From contig OY762456.1 of the NCBI GenBank assembly GCA_963665785.1, positions 310,001 through 374,000 on the forward strand: a stretch of DNA of 64,000 bases, read 5' to 3'. Both the position numbers and the translations under genes were made by a program. This DNA comes from UBA7455 sp026713185 (lineage in GTDB: Bacteria > Pseudomonadota > Gammaproteobacteria > Pseudomonadales > Azotimanducaceae). Positions 8,655 through 17,166 of this stretch are shown piece after piece (the first letter of the stretch is position 1; each line of letters begins with the position of its first letter). Under the pieces are notes generated by a model. That model worked only from the letters and a program-made list of their open reading frames with translations, searched no databases and was not told the DNA's origin.

Positions 8655-9605
8655 ATGACCCGGGCTGTGGTTCTTACCGGGCTGATGACTGTTCTGAGTG
8701 TCAGTACGCCGCTGTTTGCCAGTGAAACCGACCAGTTCAGTAAACGGATGATGCCGGTCCAGGATTCTGCTGAAATCCTGGACGGGCGAGTCAATGAGGT
8801 CATTGCCACAATCGCGGCAGACTGGCGGGGTAAGCCGGACCAGAGGCGCTTTGTAAAGAAGATTTACAAACAACTGGGTGGCTTCCACTGGGTGGACAAG
8901 CTTGAAAGGTGGGTCATGGAGTCGGACCAGGTAGATCGCCTGGAGGTTCATCGGCGGGATTCGATTTACGCTGGTCATCCAATCTGGAGTATACGTATTG
9001 CCGGCTTTACTGGCGTGGGACCCAGCATCAGGGTTGATGATACATTATTCGGCTCTGACAAGATCGGACACTTCTTTTCGCAGGGGCGCAAGTATTATCA
9101 CCGCTGGTTGCGCTCTGGCAATGAGGCCAGGGCAGCACGCTGGTCAGCATTGACCGAGAAGGTTCTTTTTGGCCAGTTTTTTACCGGAAGTTACTCCAAT
9201 GCAGACCTGGTGGCTAATTACGAGGGGCACCGGTTTTATCGCAGTCTGTTTGAAGACAATATTATTCCGGGGAAACCCGCCATACTCGTCTGGCAGGAGG
9301 AGCAATGGCAGGTGCAGCGGCCATTCTCATGGACAGACCATATCAATGATCTGTGGGATGAGGCACTACACCCCAATCATTTTGGCAGATTACTCCGCCC
9401 TCACATGATTAAGCGTTTGAAAACATTTTGCGGCGAATACCGGTCTGAACCTGCCGCATACACGATTCAGAATGAGACTGCATTGTTTTTACGTTATCAA
9501 CATCTGGGGTTGCGCGATACCAGGGATATACGATTATCCGCAATTTGCCATGAAGACGACCACACAGCTGACAATGTCTCTGAAGTGTCCAGTGTCGCTG
9601 GATAA
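8655..9605 (+). CDS. exported protein of unknown function
   Basis: I do not recognise the family. The ATG at 8655 gives 316 residues beginning with a clear signal peptide (MTRAVVLTGLMTVLSVSTPLFAS). The mature part is soluble with no membrane segment. A conserved-looking stretch SDKIGHFFSQGRKYY (about residue 138) followed by NADLVANYEGHRFY resembles the D-K-x-x-H motif of small periplasmic proteins such as YfiM/DUF2279, but the match is weak. It starts 13 bases after egtD, so it may share its transcript; a role in ergothioneine metabolism is only a guess. Confidence 0.75.
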   Translation: MTRAVVLTGLMTVLSVSTPLFASETDQFSKRMMPVQDSAEILDGRVNEVIATIAADWRGKPDQRRFVKKIYKQLGGFHWVDKLERWVMESDQVDRLEVHRRDSIYAGHPIWSIRIAGFTGVGPSIRVDDTLFGSDKIGHFFSQGRKYYHRWLRSGNEARAARWSALTEKVLFGQFFTGSYSNADLVANYEGHRFYRSLFEDNIIPGKPAILVWQEEQWQVQRPFSWTDHINDLWDEALHPNHFGRLLRPHMIKRLKTFCGEYRSEPAAYTIQNETALFLRYQHLGLRDTRDIRLSAICHEDDHTADNVSEVSSVAG

Positions 9606-9669
9606 GAATACCTGACCGGCAATGGTTTATGTCCGTGCGCTGTCCATCGGCGCCCAGGACTGCCGGCGA

Positions 9670-10608
9670 TCAAGTCAGAGCCTTACTGCCGGATTGTTCT
9701 TCTTCGTAATACCTGAGAAGCTGCAGGAATTCCCCAGGATTTTTCAGGTATGTACCCGGTTCTCCACTCAGTAACCTCGTCAATGTAAATCTGGCGGCGG
9801 CAAACTTTTGAAAATGCGGTAGATATTCAAGTTCTGAAGCAGACAGAGGCCGATGTTCATGATAACCATTAATCAGCGCGTCGCGTTTTGCGCTGTCCAA
9901 ACCCCCATTACCATCCTGACACCAGTCATTGATGCAAACGGCAATGTCCTGCACCAGAAAATCATGGCATGCGTGATAAAAATCCAGTATTCCCGTCAGT
10001 TCATCACCATTGAACAGGACATTATCGCGAAACAGATCGCCGTGGATGATGCCTTCGGGCAGTTCGAGGTCCTGCGCCAATTCATATTCGTCTGTTATTT
10101 TCCGCAGAAGCAGCTTATCTGTATTTGCAATGTCAATTTCTCTCAGGGATTCTTCCATCCACTGGGAAGTAAAAGGATTTTCGCGAATCAGGTCCTGTGT
10201 TGCCAGGGCAACATGCATGTTTGCCAGTGTTTTGCCAACCTGATGACAGTGACCAGCGCCAACCGCAGACAGGTGTCTACCAGGCAGCCTGGGAAACAGT
10301 AATGCCGGTTTGCCGCAGAATATGGTCGATGTCATGCCATCCATAGTCTGCCTGGGAGCTGCAACCGGTAAACCATAATAAAACAGGTGACGCATCACAC
10401 CGTTGAAAAACGGCAGGTCATCAAAAGAGTAACCCTCAATGATGGTCAGTACGTAGACGCTGCGTTCTTCGTTAAGGTTTACAGTAACAAAGTAGTTTGA
10501 GTTTTCTATGCCATTCTCGATTGGCTCACAGGATACAAGGTCACCAATCTGGAACATGCGTAGATATCGCTCCAGTGAAGATAATTCGAATGTAGTAAAT
10601 GCTGCCAT
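9670..10608 (-). CDS. thrB: homoserine kinase (aminoglycoside phosphotransferase-fold type)
   Basis: Phosphorylates homoserine in threonine synthesis. 312 residues of the APH/choline-kinase fold used as ThrB in Pseudomonas and relatives, unlike the GHMP-type enzyme of E. coli. The family opening AAFTTFELSSLERYL is present. The catalytic loop is IIHGDLFRDNVLFN (Asp and Asn), and the metal-binding ILDFYHA is the DFG equivalent. It lies divergent from polA as in many relatives, with about 148 bases between the starts. The next pathway enzyme, threonine synthase, is at 28.6 kb. Confidence 0.92.
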   Translation of the reverse strand: MAAFTTFELSSLERYLRMFQIGDLVSCEPIENGIENSNYFVTVNLNEERSVYVLTIIEGYSFDDLPFFNGVMRHLFYYGLPVAAPRQTMDGMTSTIFCGKPALLFPRLPGRHLSAVGAGHCHQVGKTLANMHVALATQDLIRENPFTSQWMEESLREIDIANTDKLLLRKITDEYELAQDLELPEGIIHGDLFRDNVLFNGDELTGILDFYHACHDFLVQDIAVCINDWCQDGNGGLDSAKRDALINGYHEHRPLSASELEYLPHFQKFAAARFTLTRLLSGEPGTYLKNPGEFLQLLRYYEEEQSGSKALT

Positions 10609-10756
10609 TAATGAATGTTACTCGACTGGAACGATCCACGATTAAAAACGTTTATCGAATTCGAAAAATATAAAGGCAAAGACCTGCCAGGAATGATTGA
10701 ATTAAACGTTCTGTTCACAGTAAGGTTCATATAGTCCAATCACGTGTGTGCTTGCA

Positions 10757-13435
10757 ATGAAAGACAACTACCAGCTGGTGCTAATAGACGGTTCATCGTA
10801 CCTGTTTAGAGCTTTCCATGCACTACCTCCGCTCGTCTCTTCAACGGGTCAGCCGACAGGTGCGATAAAAGGCGTCATCAGCATGGTCCGCAAATTGATG
10901 GCTGACTATCCGGAAACCCAGGTTGTCTGTGTATTTGATGCCAAAGGAAAGACCTTCCGTAATGATATCTACAGTGAATACAAGGCTAATCGGCCACCAA
11001 TGCCGGATGATCTGCGAAGTCAGATAGAACCCATCCACGAGATTATCCGGTTAATGGGTATTCCCTTGTTGGTGAAAGAAGGTGTCGAGGCGGATGACGT
11101 TATCGGCACCCTGGCGGTGAAGGCGGCCATTGCCGATATGGATGTTCTGATCTCAACAGGTGATAAGGACATGGCGCAGTTGGTGAATACTCACATCACG
11201 TTGATTAACACGATGAACGATACGGTAATGGGCGTTTCGGGGGTAAAAGATAAATTCGGGGTCAGCCCGGAACAGATAATCGATTATCTGGCCCTGGTGG
11301 GGGATACTTCGGATAACATCCCCGGTGTACCCAAATGTGGCCCCAAAACAGCGGTCAAATGGCTGGCAAAATATGGGACTCTGCAGGGAGTGATGGAAAA
11401 TGCCGGGGAGATCAAAGGCAAGGTGGGTGAAAATCTGCGGGCGGTACTGCCGCAACTTCCCATGTCCTATACCTTGGCGACGATCAAACAGGATGTCCCG
11501 CTGGAACAATCTGTTGAGGATCTGGTACAGGCAAAACCTGATCAAAACGGTTTACTGAAAGTATTCCAGTCACTGGAATTCAAAACCTGGGTAGATGAGC
11601 TGAACGGCGAAGCAGCAGAAACTACCTCTGAAGCGACATACGAAACAGTCTACACCGAGGCAGAACTGGAAGCCCTGGTAGACCGAATTGGCAAAACAGA
11701 CTCGATTGCCATACATATCGAAACCACGGATAACGATTTCATCAATGGAATTCCGGTGGGGTTGTCGATTTGCTGTGAGCCAGGGGTTGCCGCCTATATT
11801 CCAATGGGTCACGACTATGAAGGGGCGCCGCCGCAATTGGCTGTTGATACAGTGCTGGAAAGGTTGAAAGCTCTGCTGGAAGACCCTGAACGGGCGATCA
11901 TCGGACACGATCTGAAATATGCAAAGAGTGTCCTTGCAAGGTTCAGCATTGATCTGCACATCCGATACGACACGATGCTCGAATCCTATGTGTTGAACTC
12001 GGTTGGTTCCCGACACAACCTGGCTGACCTGGCCAGAAAACACGCCGGCTTGAATATCAGAGAGTATGAGGATGTAGCGGGTAAAGGCGCAAAAAAGGTT
12101 TCATTCAATCAACTGGACATCGTCAGTGCAGCCGGTTTTGCCACAGAAGTTGTTGCTGCGACACTTCAGGTACACCAGAGTCTTTGGCGGAAGCTTTCCG
12201 CGGAACCTTCACTGATCAGTGTATATGAGGATATTGAGTTGCCACTGGTTCCCATCCTGTCCCGGGTTGAAAGAAACGGTGTGCTTCTCGATTCCGGTTT
12301 GCTGAAAATCCAGAGTTCTGAACTGGAAAAACGAATGCAGGAACTGGAGCAGCAGGCTTATGAACTTGCCAATGAGAAATTCAATCTGGGGTCCCCCCGT
12401 CAGCTTCAGGATATTTTCTTCAATAAACTGGGCTTCAAGGTAATAAAGAAGACACCCAAGGGGCAACCATCCACTGCGGAACCCGTGCTTCAGGAACTGG
12501 CGCTTGATTATGATTTACCGAAGGTCATCCTGGAGCACCGCAGCCTTTCCAAGCTGAAATCAACTTATACGGATCAACTGCCGAAGCAGGTACAGACCTC
12601 TACAGGTCGGGTACATACATCATATCGACAGGCAGTAGCGGCAACCGGCAGGTTGTCCAGTATGGACCCGAACCTGCAGAATATCCCGATACGTACTGAA
12701 GAAGGTCGCCGAATCCGCAAGGCTTTTATTGCGCCTGACGGTTACATGCTGATTGCGGCCGACTATTCGCAGATTGAACTTCGTATCATGGCGCATCTGT
12801 CCGGAGACCCGGGTTTGATAGATGCTTTCATCCATAAACTGGATATTCATCGTGCTACGGCGGCGGAGGTGTTTGGTGTTCCACTGGAAGACGTCAGGGA
12901 ATATCAGCGGCGAAGCGCCAAGGCGATTAATTTTGGCTTGATTTACGGCATGTCCTCCTTCGGACTGGCCCAGCAATTAAACGTCAGCCGGGCCGCTGCC
13001 CAGGAATATATCGACCTGTATTTTAATCGCTATCCTGGAGTTAGGGATTATATGGACAGGACTCGTGCACTGGCGGCAGAACAGGGATTTGTGGAAACCA
13101 TCTTCGGCCGACGTCTTTATCTACCGGAAATCAACGCCAGTAATTTCCAGCGGCGTCAGGCAGCGGAGCGGACAGCCATCAACGCACCAATGCAGGGAAG
13201 TGCAGCGGATATTATCAAACGCGCGATGATAGCCGTTGAGGGCTGGCTGGATGAGAGTGGACTGGATGCCAGGATGATTATGCAGGTACATGATGAACTG
13301 GTGCTGGAGGTGCGTGATGGTTTGCAGGATCAGGTCGTCCAGGGGTTGGTGGGACATATGTCTTCCGCCGTGGAGTTGAAGATCCCGCTTGAAGTTGAAG
13401 CCGGTATTGGTGATGACTGGGATGCAGCACATTAA
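10757..13435 (+). CDS. polA: DNA polymerase I with an apparently inactive proofreading domain
   Basis: 892 residues from ATG 10757; GTG 10748 is the other possible start. The 5' nuclease domain (1-290) keeps its acidic motifs (EADDVIG, STGDKDMAQL, GDTSDNIPG). The polymerase domain keeps motif A DYSQIELR, motif B RRSAKAINFGLIYG and motif C QVHDEL. In the middle 3'-5' exonuclease domain the catalytic set is mostly lost by alignment to E. coli: Asp355 is His320, Asp424 is Ala389, Tyr497 is Phe461 and Asp501 is Val465. Only Glu357 (Glu322) remains. The fold around these sites is well conserved, so the alignment is easy. Expected activity: polymerase and 5' nuclease, no proofreading. Confidence 0.97.
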   Translation: MKDNYQLVLIDGSSYLFRAFHALPPLVSSTGQPTGAIKGVISMVRKLMADYPETQVVCVFDAKGKTFRNDIYSEYKANRPPMPDDLRSQIEPIHEIIRLMGIPLLVKEGVEADDVIGTLAVKAAIADMDVLISTGDKDMAQLVNTHITLINTMNDTVMGVSGVKDKFGVSPEQIIDYLALVGDTSDNIPGVPKCGPKTAVKWLAKYGTLQGVMENAGEIKGKVGENLRAVLPQLPMSYTLATIKQDVPLEQSVEDLVQAKPDQNGLLKVFQSLEFKTWVDELNGEAAETTSEATYETVYTEAELEALVDRIGKTDSIAIHIETTDNDFINGIPVGLSICCEPGVAAYIPMGHDYEGAPPQLAVDTVLERLKALLEDPERAIIGHDLKYAKSVLARFSIDLHIRYDTMLESYVLNSVGSRHNLADLARKHAGLNIREYEDVAGKGAKKVSFNQLDIVSAAGFATEVVAATLQVHQSLWRKLSAEPSLISVYEDIELPLVPILSRVERNGVLLDSGLLKIQSSELEKRMQELEQQAYELANEKFNLGSPRQLQDIFFNKLGFKVIKKTPKGQPSTAEPVLQELALDYDLPKVILEHRSLSKLKSTYTDQLPKQVQTSTGRVHTSYRQAVAATGRLSSMDPNLQNIPIRTEEGRRIRKAFIAPDGYMLIAADYSQIELRIMAHLSGDPGLIDAFIHKLDIHRATAAEVFGVPLEDVREYQRRSAKAINFGLIYGMSSFGLAQQLNVSRAAAQEYIDLYFNRYPGVRDYMDRTRALAAEQGFVETIFGRRLYLPEINASNFQRRQAAERTAINAPMQGSAADIIKRAMIAVEGWLDESGLDARMIMQVHDELVLEVRDGLQDQVVQGLVGHMSSAVELKIPLEVEAGIGDDWDAAH

Positions 13436-13505
13436 GCTTTAAACCGATCAATTTAATCAAATGTGGCTATCTGGAATGAGGTTCTGTAAAAATTTTTCTT
13501 TTTAT

Positions 13506-13533
13506 GGAACTTTGTGAAAAGGGACAAGTCTCA
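13506..13533 (+). promoter_or_regulatory. sigmaE/AlgU-type promoter for the polA-engB small RNA
   Basis: GGAACTT at 13506-13512, a 15-base spacer, then GTCTCA at 13528-13533. This matches the sigmaE -35 consensus exactly and the -10 (GTCTAA/GTCTGA) with one change, at the expected spacing. It lies about 70 bases after polA, upstream of a strong terminator, and would start RNA near 13540. In Pseudomonas the sRNA at this locus (ErsA) is also made from an AlgU promoter. Confidence 0.75.
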
Positions 13534-13539
13534 GAATGT

Positions 13540-13645
13540 AAGAATTTTAAAGTTTGATAGCAACTTCGGTGATTTCCCCCCCAAAGAACCGAAGCTTCGG
13601 GCTCTGACCACATCCTCCCCAATCTCGTGGTCAGAGCCTTTTTTA
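13540..13645 (+). ncRNA. probable trans-acting sRNA at the ErsA / Spot 42 locus
   Basis: About 105 bases between a sigmaE-type promoter and an intrinsic terminator, in the polA-engB gap that holds Spot 42 in enterics and ErsA in Pseudomonas. A first hairpin pairs CTTCGGT (13564-13570) with ACCGAAG (13588-13594), leaving a run of seven C's in its loop as an exposed pairing seed. The terminator hairpin and T-run would give the Hfq-binding tail. No open frame of note. Location, promoter type and shape agree; base-level homology to ErsA could not be tested here. Confidence 0.7.
13600..13645 (+). terminator. intrinsic terminator of the small RNA
   Basis: A perfect 12-base stem, ggctctgaccac (13600-13611) with gtggtcagagcc (13627-13638), is followed by TTTTTT. 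The T-run overlaps the stop codon of engB on the other strand. Confidence 0.92.
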
Positions 13646-14230
13646 TTCTCCTTTCAGCAAAGTATTGAGAATCCCGTGTACGGTATCGATGCCAATAGGT
13701 CTGGTTGCAGAAAAGACCTGCGCGGAGACAGAATCGGGTATTTCCTGTCTGACTTTCGATAGCGTGGCTTGTTGTGCGCCTTTACTGAGCTTATCTGCTT
13801 TCGTCAACAGGATGTGTAACGGGACACCACAGGTTTGATTCCACTCTATCATCATCAGGTCGAATTCCTTGAGCGGATGCCGTATGTCAGATAACAAAAT
13901 CAGGCCGGTTAAGGATTGTCGTTGTCTGAGATATGCATCCAGGTGTTTGTGCCACTGTATCTTGACTGCATCAGGCACCTTTGCAAAACCATAGCCAGGC
14001 AGGTCTACCAGCCGTGAACTATCTGTTAATCGGAAAAAATTTATCAGTTGGGTTCTGCCAGGTGTCCTGCTGACTCTGGCGAGTTTTTTCTGCCCTGTAA
14101 TGATGTTGATAGCACTGGACTTTCCGGCATTCGAACGCCCGCAAAATGCTACTTCCGTTCCAACGTCCGGGGGACAGTTGGAGAATGTGTCCGCACTTTT
14201 AATAAAACGTGCCTGATGAAATGCAATCAC
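13643..14230 (-). CDS. engB: ribosome biogenesis GTP-binding protein EngB (YihA/YsxC)
   Basis: 195 residues, full length for this essential GTPase of 50S subunit assembly. The G1 loop is CGRSNAGKSSAIN, G2/G3 follow as VSRTPGRTQLINFF and VDLPGYGFAK, and G4 is LTKADKL. It converges on the small-RNA terminator, whose T-run contains its TAA stop. It is divergent from the cytochrome c4 gene. The order polA, engB, cytochrome c4, dsbA is conserved in Pseudomonas and many marine relatives. Confidence 0.95.
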   Translation of the reverse strand: MIAFHQARFIKSADTFSNCPPDVGTEVAFCGRSNAGKSSAINIITGQKKLARVSRTPGRTQLINFFRLTDSSRLVDLPGYGFAKVPDAVKIQWHKHLDAYLRQRQSLTGLILLSDIRHPLKEFDLMMIEWNQTCGVPLHILLTKADKLSKGAQQATLSKVRQEIPDSVSAQVFSATRPIGIDTVHGILNTLLKGE

Positions 14231-14304
14231 GAAATTCTGTAAGCACCCCGGTTAATTGATATATAATGCTGCGTCATTTTATCACTTCAGGGTGTAGACC
14301 GGGT

Positions 14305-14916
14305 ATGAGGTTGTTTCAAAGTCTGTTGTTGGGAGCGCTGTTTTTCGTTGCGGCTGGTGAATCATTTGCAGAAGGTGATGCCGAACGCGGGAAAGCACTG
14401 TCTACAACCTGTATGGCATGTCATGGACCAGACGGGAATAGTATCGTTGGGACTTTTCCGAATATAGCCGGGCAGAATGCAAAGTACTTCGTCAAGCAGA
14501 TGCAGGACATGCAGACGAAGAAGAGGGATGCTCCGTTGATGATGGCCATGCAATACAACTTTGATCAACAGCAACTGGAAGATATTGCTGCCTGGTACAG
14601 TTCGCAAACTGCGAAAGTGGGTGCTGTAGACCCGGAATTGGTGGAACTGGGTGAGGTTATTTATCGCTCTGGTGTGAAACGGAAGCAAATTGCCGCCTGT
14701 ACCGCATGTCATTCTCCCACAGGTCAGGGCAATGGTCCTGCGGCTTTTCCGGCGCTCAGCGGTCAATGGCCGGAGTACACGGAAGCGCAGTTAAAGGCTT
14801 TTCGGTCTGGTGAACGAACCAATGATGGAGATGATCAGATGATGAGGCTCTCAGCAATGGATTTATCAGACCGGGAAATTGCTGCTGTTGCTTCCTATAT
14901 TTACGGTCTGCATTGA
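14305..14916 (+). CDS. cytochrome c4, dihaem, periplasmic
   Basis: Electron carrier to terminal oxidases. The start at 14305 (MRLFQSLLLGALFFVAAGESFAEG) gives a signal peptide and 203 residues; ATG 14266 is an alternative. Two haem-binding sites, CMACH and CTACH, lie in two tandem cytochrome c domains of similar size, with axial Met candidates in PLMMAMQ and DQMMRLSAM. The two-domain structure and place between engB and dsbA are those of cytochrome c4 (cc4). The dsbA gene follows 64 bases on and is likely co-expressed. Confidence 0.92.
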   Translation: MRLFQSLLLGALFFVAAGESFAEGDAERGKALSTTCMACHGPDGNSIVGTFPNIAGQNAKYFVKQMQDMQTKKRDAPLMMAMQYNFDQQQLEDIAAWYSSQTAKVGAVDPELVELGEVIYRSGVKRKQIAACTACHSPTGQGNGPAAFPALSGQWPEYTEAQLKAFRSGERTNDGDDQMMRLSAMDLSDREIAAVASYIYGLH

Positions 14917-14980
14917 CAGTACTATTTTCCTGTCCATCTGGTCTCGTTAATCAGGTGTGACGAATCGGAGAACCAAGAAA

Positions 14981-15652
14981 ATGAAGAAAGCGCCAATCCT
15001 GGGATTGTTCCTCCTGTTGATACCTGGTGTGCTGTTTAGCGCACCTGCCTTATATGAAGAAGGTACTCATTATGTCGAGTTACAGATCCCTATCAGAACC
15101 AGGACTCCAGACAAGGTCGAGGTAACGGAGTTTTTCTCGTACGGTTGTCCCGCCTGTTTTGTGTTTGATTCCATGATCAATGAATGGGTGTCTGGTCAGG
15201 GTGATGATGTGGTTTTCAATCGAACACCGGCAACCTGGAACAGGGACTATCTGGTTTATGCCCAGACTTACTACACGGCAGAAGTGATGGGTATTCTTGA
15301 TCAGGCTCACACCGCACTGTTCAGGGCGATACACCTGCAGGAAAAGCAACTAAACGATCCTCAGGAAATGGCCAGGTTTTTTTCCGAATTTGGTGTGGAA
15401 CCCGTAGATTTTGCCAGGGTCTACAATTCCTTCGGTATCAGGGCAAGTGTGCAGCAGGCAGAAGCGAGAGGCCGGGGTTATCGATCTGCCTCCGTGCCGT
15501 CAATCATAGTCAATGGTAAGTATCGTATAGAAGGCGATATGGCGGGTGGTAATGACGAGATGCTTAAAGTTGCGGATTTCCTTGTCGCCCGGGAGAGATC
15601 TTTGATGTCGGAAGAGTCCGATATGGCGGATGAGGCGGCATCAGTGCCCTGA
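14981..15652 (+). CDS. dsbA: periplasmic thiol:disulfide interchange protein DsbA
   Basis: Introduces disulfide bonds into exported proteins. ATG 14981, with GGAG upstream, gives 223 residues starting with a signal peptide (MKKAPILGLFLLLIPGVLFSAP). The thioredoxin-fold active site reads FSYGCPACFVFD, and the cis-Pro loop is SVPSIIVNGKY. The dipeptide between the cysteines is Pro-Ala, whereas DsbA normally has Pro-His. That His sets the strong oxidising power, so this protein may be a weaker oxidant. It follows cytochrome c4 as in Pseudomonas and converges on the dioxygenase gene. Confidence 0.92.
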   Translation: MKKAPILGLFLLLIPGVLFSAPALYEEGTHYVELQIPIRTRTPDKVEVTEFFSYGCPACFVFDSMINEWVSGQGDDVVFNRTPATWNRDYLVYAQTYYTAEVMGILDQAHTALFRAIHLQEKQLNDPQEMARFFSEFGVEPVDFARVYNSFGIRASVQQAEARGRGYRSASVPSIIVNGKYRIEGDMAGGNDEMLKVADFLVARERSLMSEESDMADEAASVP

Positions 15653-15678
15653 TCGAGAATACGTAGCGTAGAGTGTAA

Positions 15679-16449
15679 TCAATAAGGCGCGGCAGGATAG
15701 TTACCGTAAGATTTAGATTTGACGCCTAACAGTGTTTGTAACGCCTCTGGCAGTGTTTTGACTTCATTTTCTGGAATACCACTGCAGTAACCGTGGGTCG
15801 GTTTTAACCAGTCGCAGCAATACAGCATGTTGAGGGTGCGGCGATGACGGTCCGTCTTGTTCTGGCCATGTCCATGCCAGGTATTGCCATTGAAAATCAA
15901 GATGGAACCCGGGTCCATAGTGACTGGGATTGTTTCATGATCGAGTTCCACCGGTTTGTCCCATAAATGACTGTAGGGAACAATCGTTGTTGCGCCGACC
16001 TCCGGGGAGAATGCATCAATCGCCAGTAACGAGTTGGCCACCAGAGGCTGACCCGGAATATACACCGGGTAAAGACTGCCGTCCCTGTGCAGGGCCCGGA
16101 TATCTTCCTGTGGAACCGCATCCTTGATGCCGGTTCCTGAGATATTAATACTCCACCGGGAACCGTCCGGTACCAGAATACTCGTCATTACCGCCAATAA
16201 TCGCGGGTCCGTAATCAGGTCATCGATATCCCGGCTTACTCGCAGGACATTTTTGATGTTAAGACCCGTTATTTTTTCGCCGTTGATACCGGGCGCAACT
16301 ATGGGCTGTAACAGTTTTTCGCTAAGCTCGCTAAGTTGTGCCACCCTGTTCTGGTCAACAAAATCCGGAATGATGGTATATCCCACTTCCCTGACTTCTC
16401 TAATTGCAGCATCGATACCGTCATCGCTGATATTGATTGCTTCGCTCAT
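15679..16449 (-). CDS. phytanoyl-CoA dioxygenase (PhyH) family oxygenase
   Basis: 256 residues, a single-domain Fe(II)/2-oxoglutarate oxygenase. The iron ligands fit HRD in IRALHRDGSLYPVY and the distal His in NGNTWHGHGQN. The 2-oxoglutarate-binding Arg is in DRHRRTLNML. No signal peptide, so it is cytoplasmic. The substrate cannot be named: the family hydroxylates fatty acyl-CoAs, small metabolites and natural products. It stands alone, converging on dsbA and bordering the mobile region. Confidence 0.85.
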   Translation of the reverse strand: MSEAINISDDGIDAAIREVREVGYTIIPDFVDQNRVAQLSELSEKLLQPIVAPGINGEKITGLNIKNVLRVSRDIDDLITDPRLLAVMTSILVPDGSRWSINISGTGIKDAVPQEDIRALHRDGSLYPVYIPGQPLVANSLLAIDAFSPEVGATTIVPYSHLWDKPVELDHETIPVTMDPGSILIFNGNTWHGHGQNKTDRHRRTLNMLYCCDWLKPTHGYCSGIPENEVKTLPEALQTLLGVKSKSYGNYPAAPY

Positions 16450-17028
16450 GCCACCTCACCAAAATTCCCTGATCTTAATCTTACTACAACTCTCTCCTGA
16501 TAACCGCTATTCGGGGGACAGTTTGCTTAATTCAGGGTAGCATTATCGGGAGTTAGTTTGCTTAATGGAGGCTGTTCGCAGATGGCTTTGGGGCATTCGT
16601 TTGCTTCAGCGTCTGCGCGTCCCTCCTGGATACCCTCGGCCTCCCCCGCATGCCTGTAGTCATGCTCCTCCAACTCGGCGCTCCGACATTAGGCTTACGC
16701 ATATATGGTCCGCCCCGCGTTTGCAAAGAGTAAATTTCCGTGATGTTCAAGATTGGGTCAGTTGCAAGCATATATCCGGCCTCTCGTTGGGAGCACTCGT
16801 CTCCCGGGCCCTGATGGGCTCCGCACACACCCGCCTTATCAAGCTGACGGTCTCAAAGACCAAAGCGCAGTACAGGCTCTTGGCATGTCGGTCCGACCTG
16901 TCTTGCCATCATTTCTACTTCACTCCACGCAACCGTTGGCGGTTGTTACCACCTAAAAAAACTCTTCGTATCCCGCCGTGCCAGTCATGGCCGGAAGCTT
17001 GCTTACGGCCATGGCAAACCTGTTCGCC
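16450..17028. other. non-coding border of the mobile region
   Basis: No gene I can support. Near the left edge an imperfect direct repeat ending agtttgcttaat occurs at about 16512-16532 and 16545-16564, possibly element ends. From 16565 the sequence becomes G+C-rich with long frames open on both strands but no recognisable protein. It is probably decayed mobile DNA or the untranslated part of an element. Confidence 0.5.
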
Positions 17029-17059
17029 TACAAGACTGCGCATGCGGTCGCATGCTTTT
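17029..17059 (+). repeat. 31-bp palindromic repeat, copy D
   Basis: Begins tacaagactgcgcatgcgg and ends cgcatgctttt. It is the inverted partner of 18221-18251, with two mismatches, and resembles two copies inside the DDE transposase gene. Its core can fold on itself (gcatgcggtcgcatgc). Confidence 0.8.
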
Positions 17060-17166
17060 GGGTGCAGTCGGGTCACCCGCCAGGGCCGTAACGTAGCGAA
17101 GGAGCCGCATAGCGGCTTGACGCGGCGGCGCCCCTGGCGTTCCTGGCACTTCAGTGTAGACCTGCT
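17060..17166. other. structured non-coding segment 3' of the IS110 gene, candidate bridge RNA region
   Basis: Nested stems are visible: GCCAGGG (17079-17085) with CCCTGGC (17132-17138), enclosing AGCCGC (17103-17108) with GCGGCT (17112-17117). IS1111-type members of the IS110 family encode their guide (bridge) RNA in the non-coding end downstream of the transposase, which is where this lies. Assignment is inferred from position and folding only. Confidence 0.4.
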
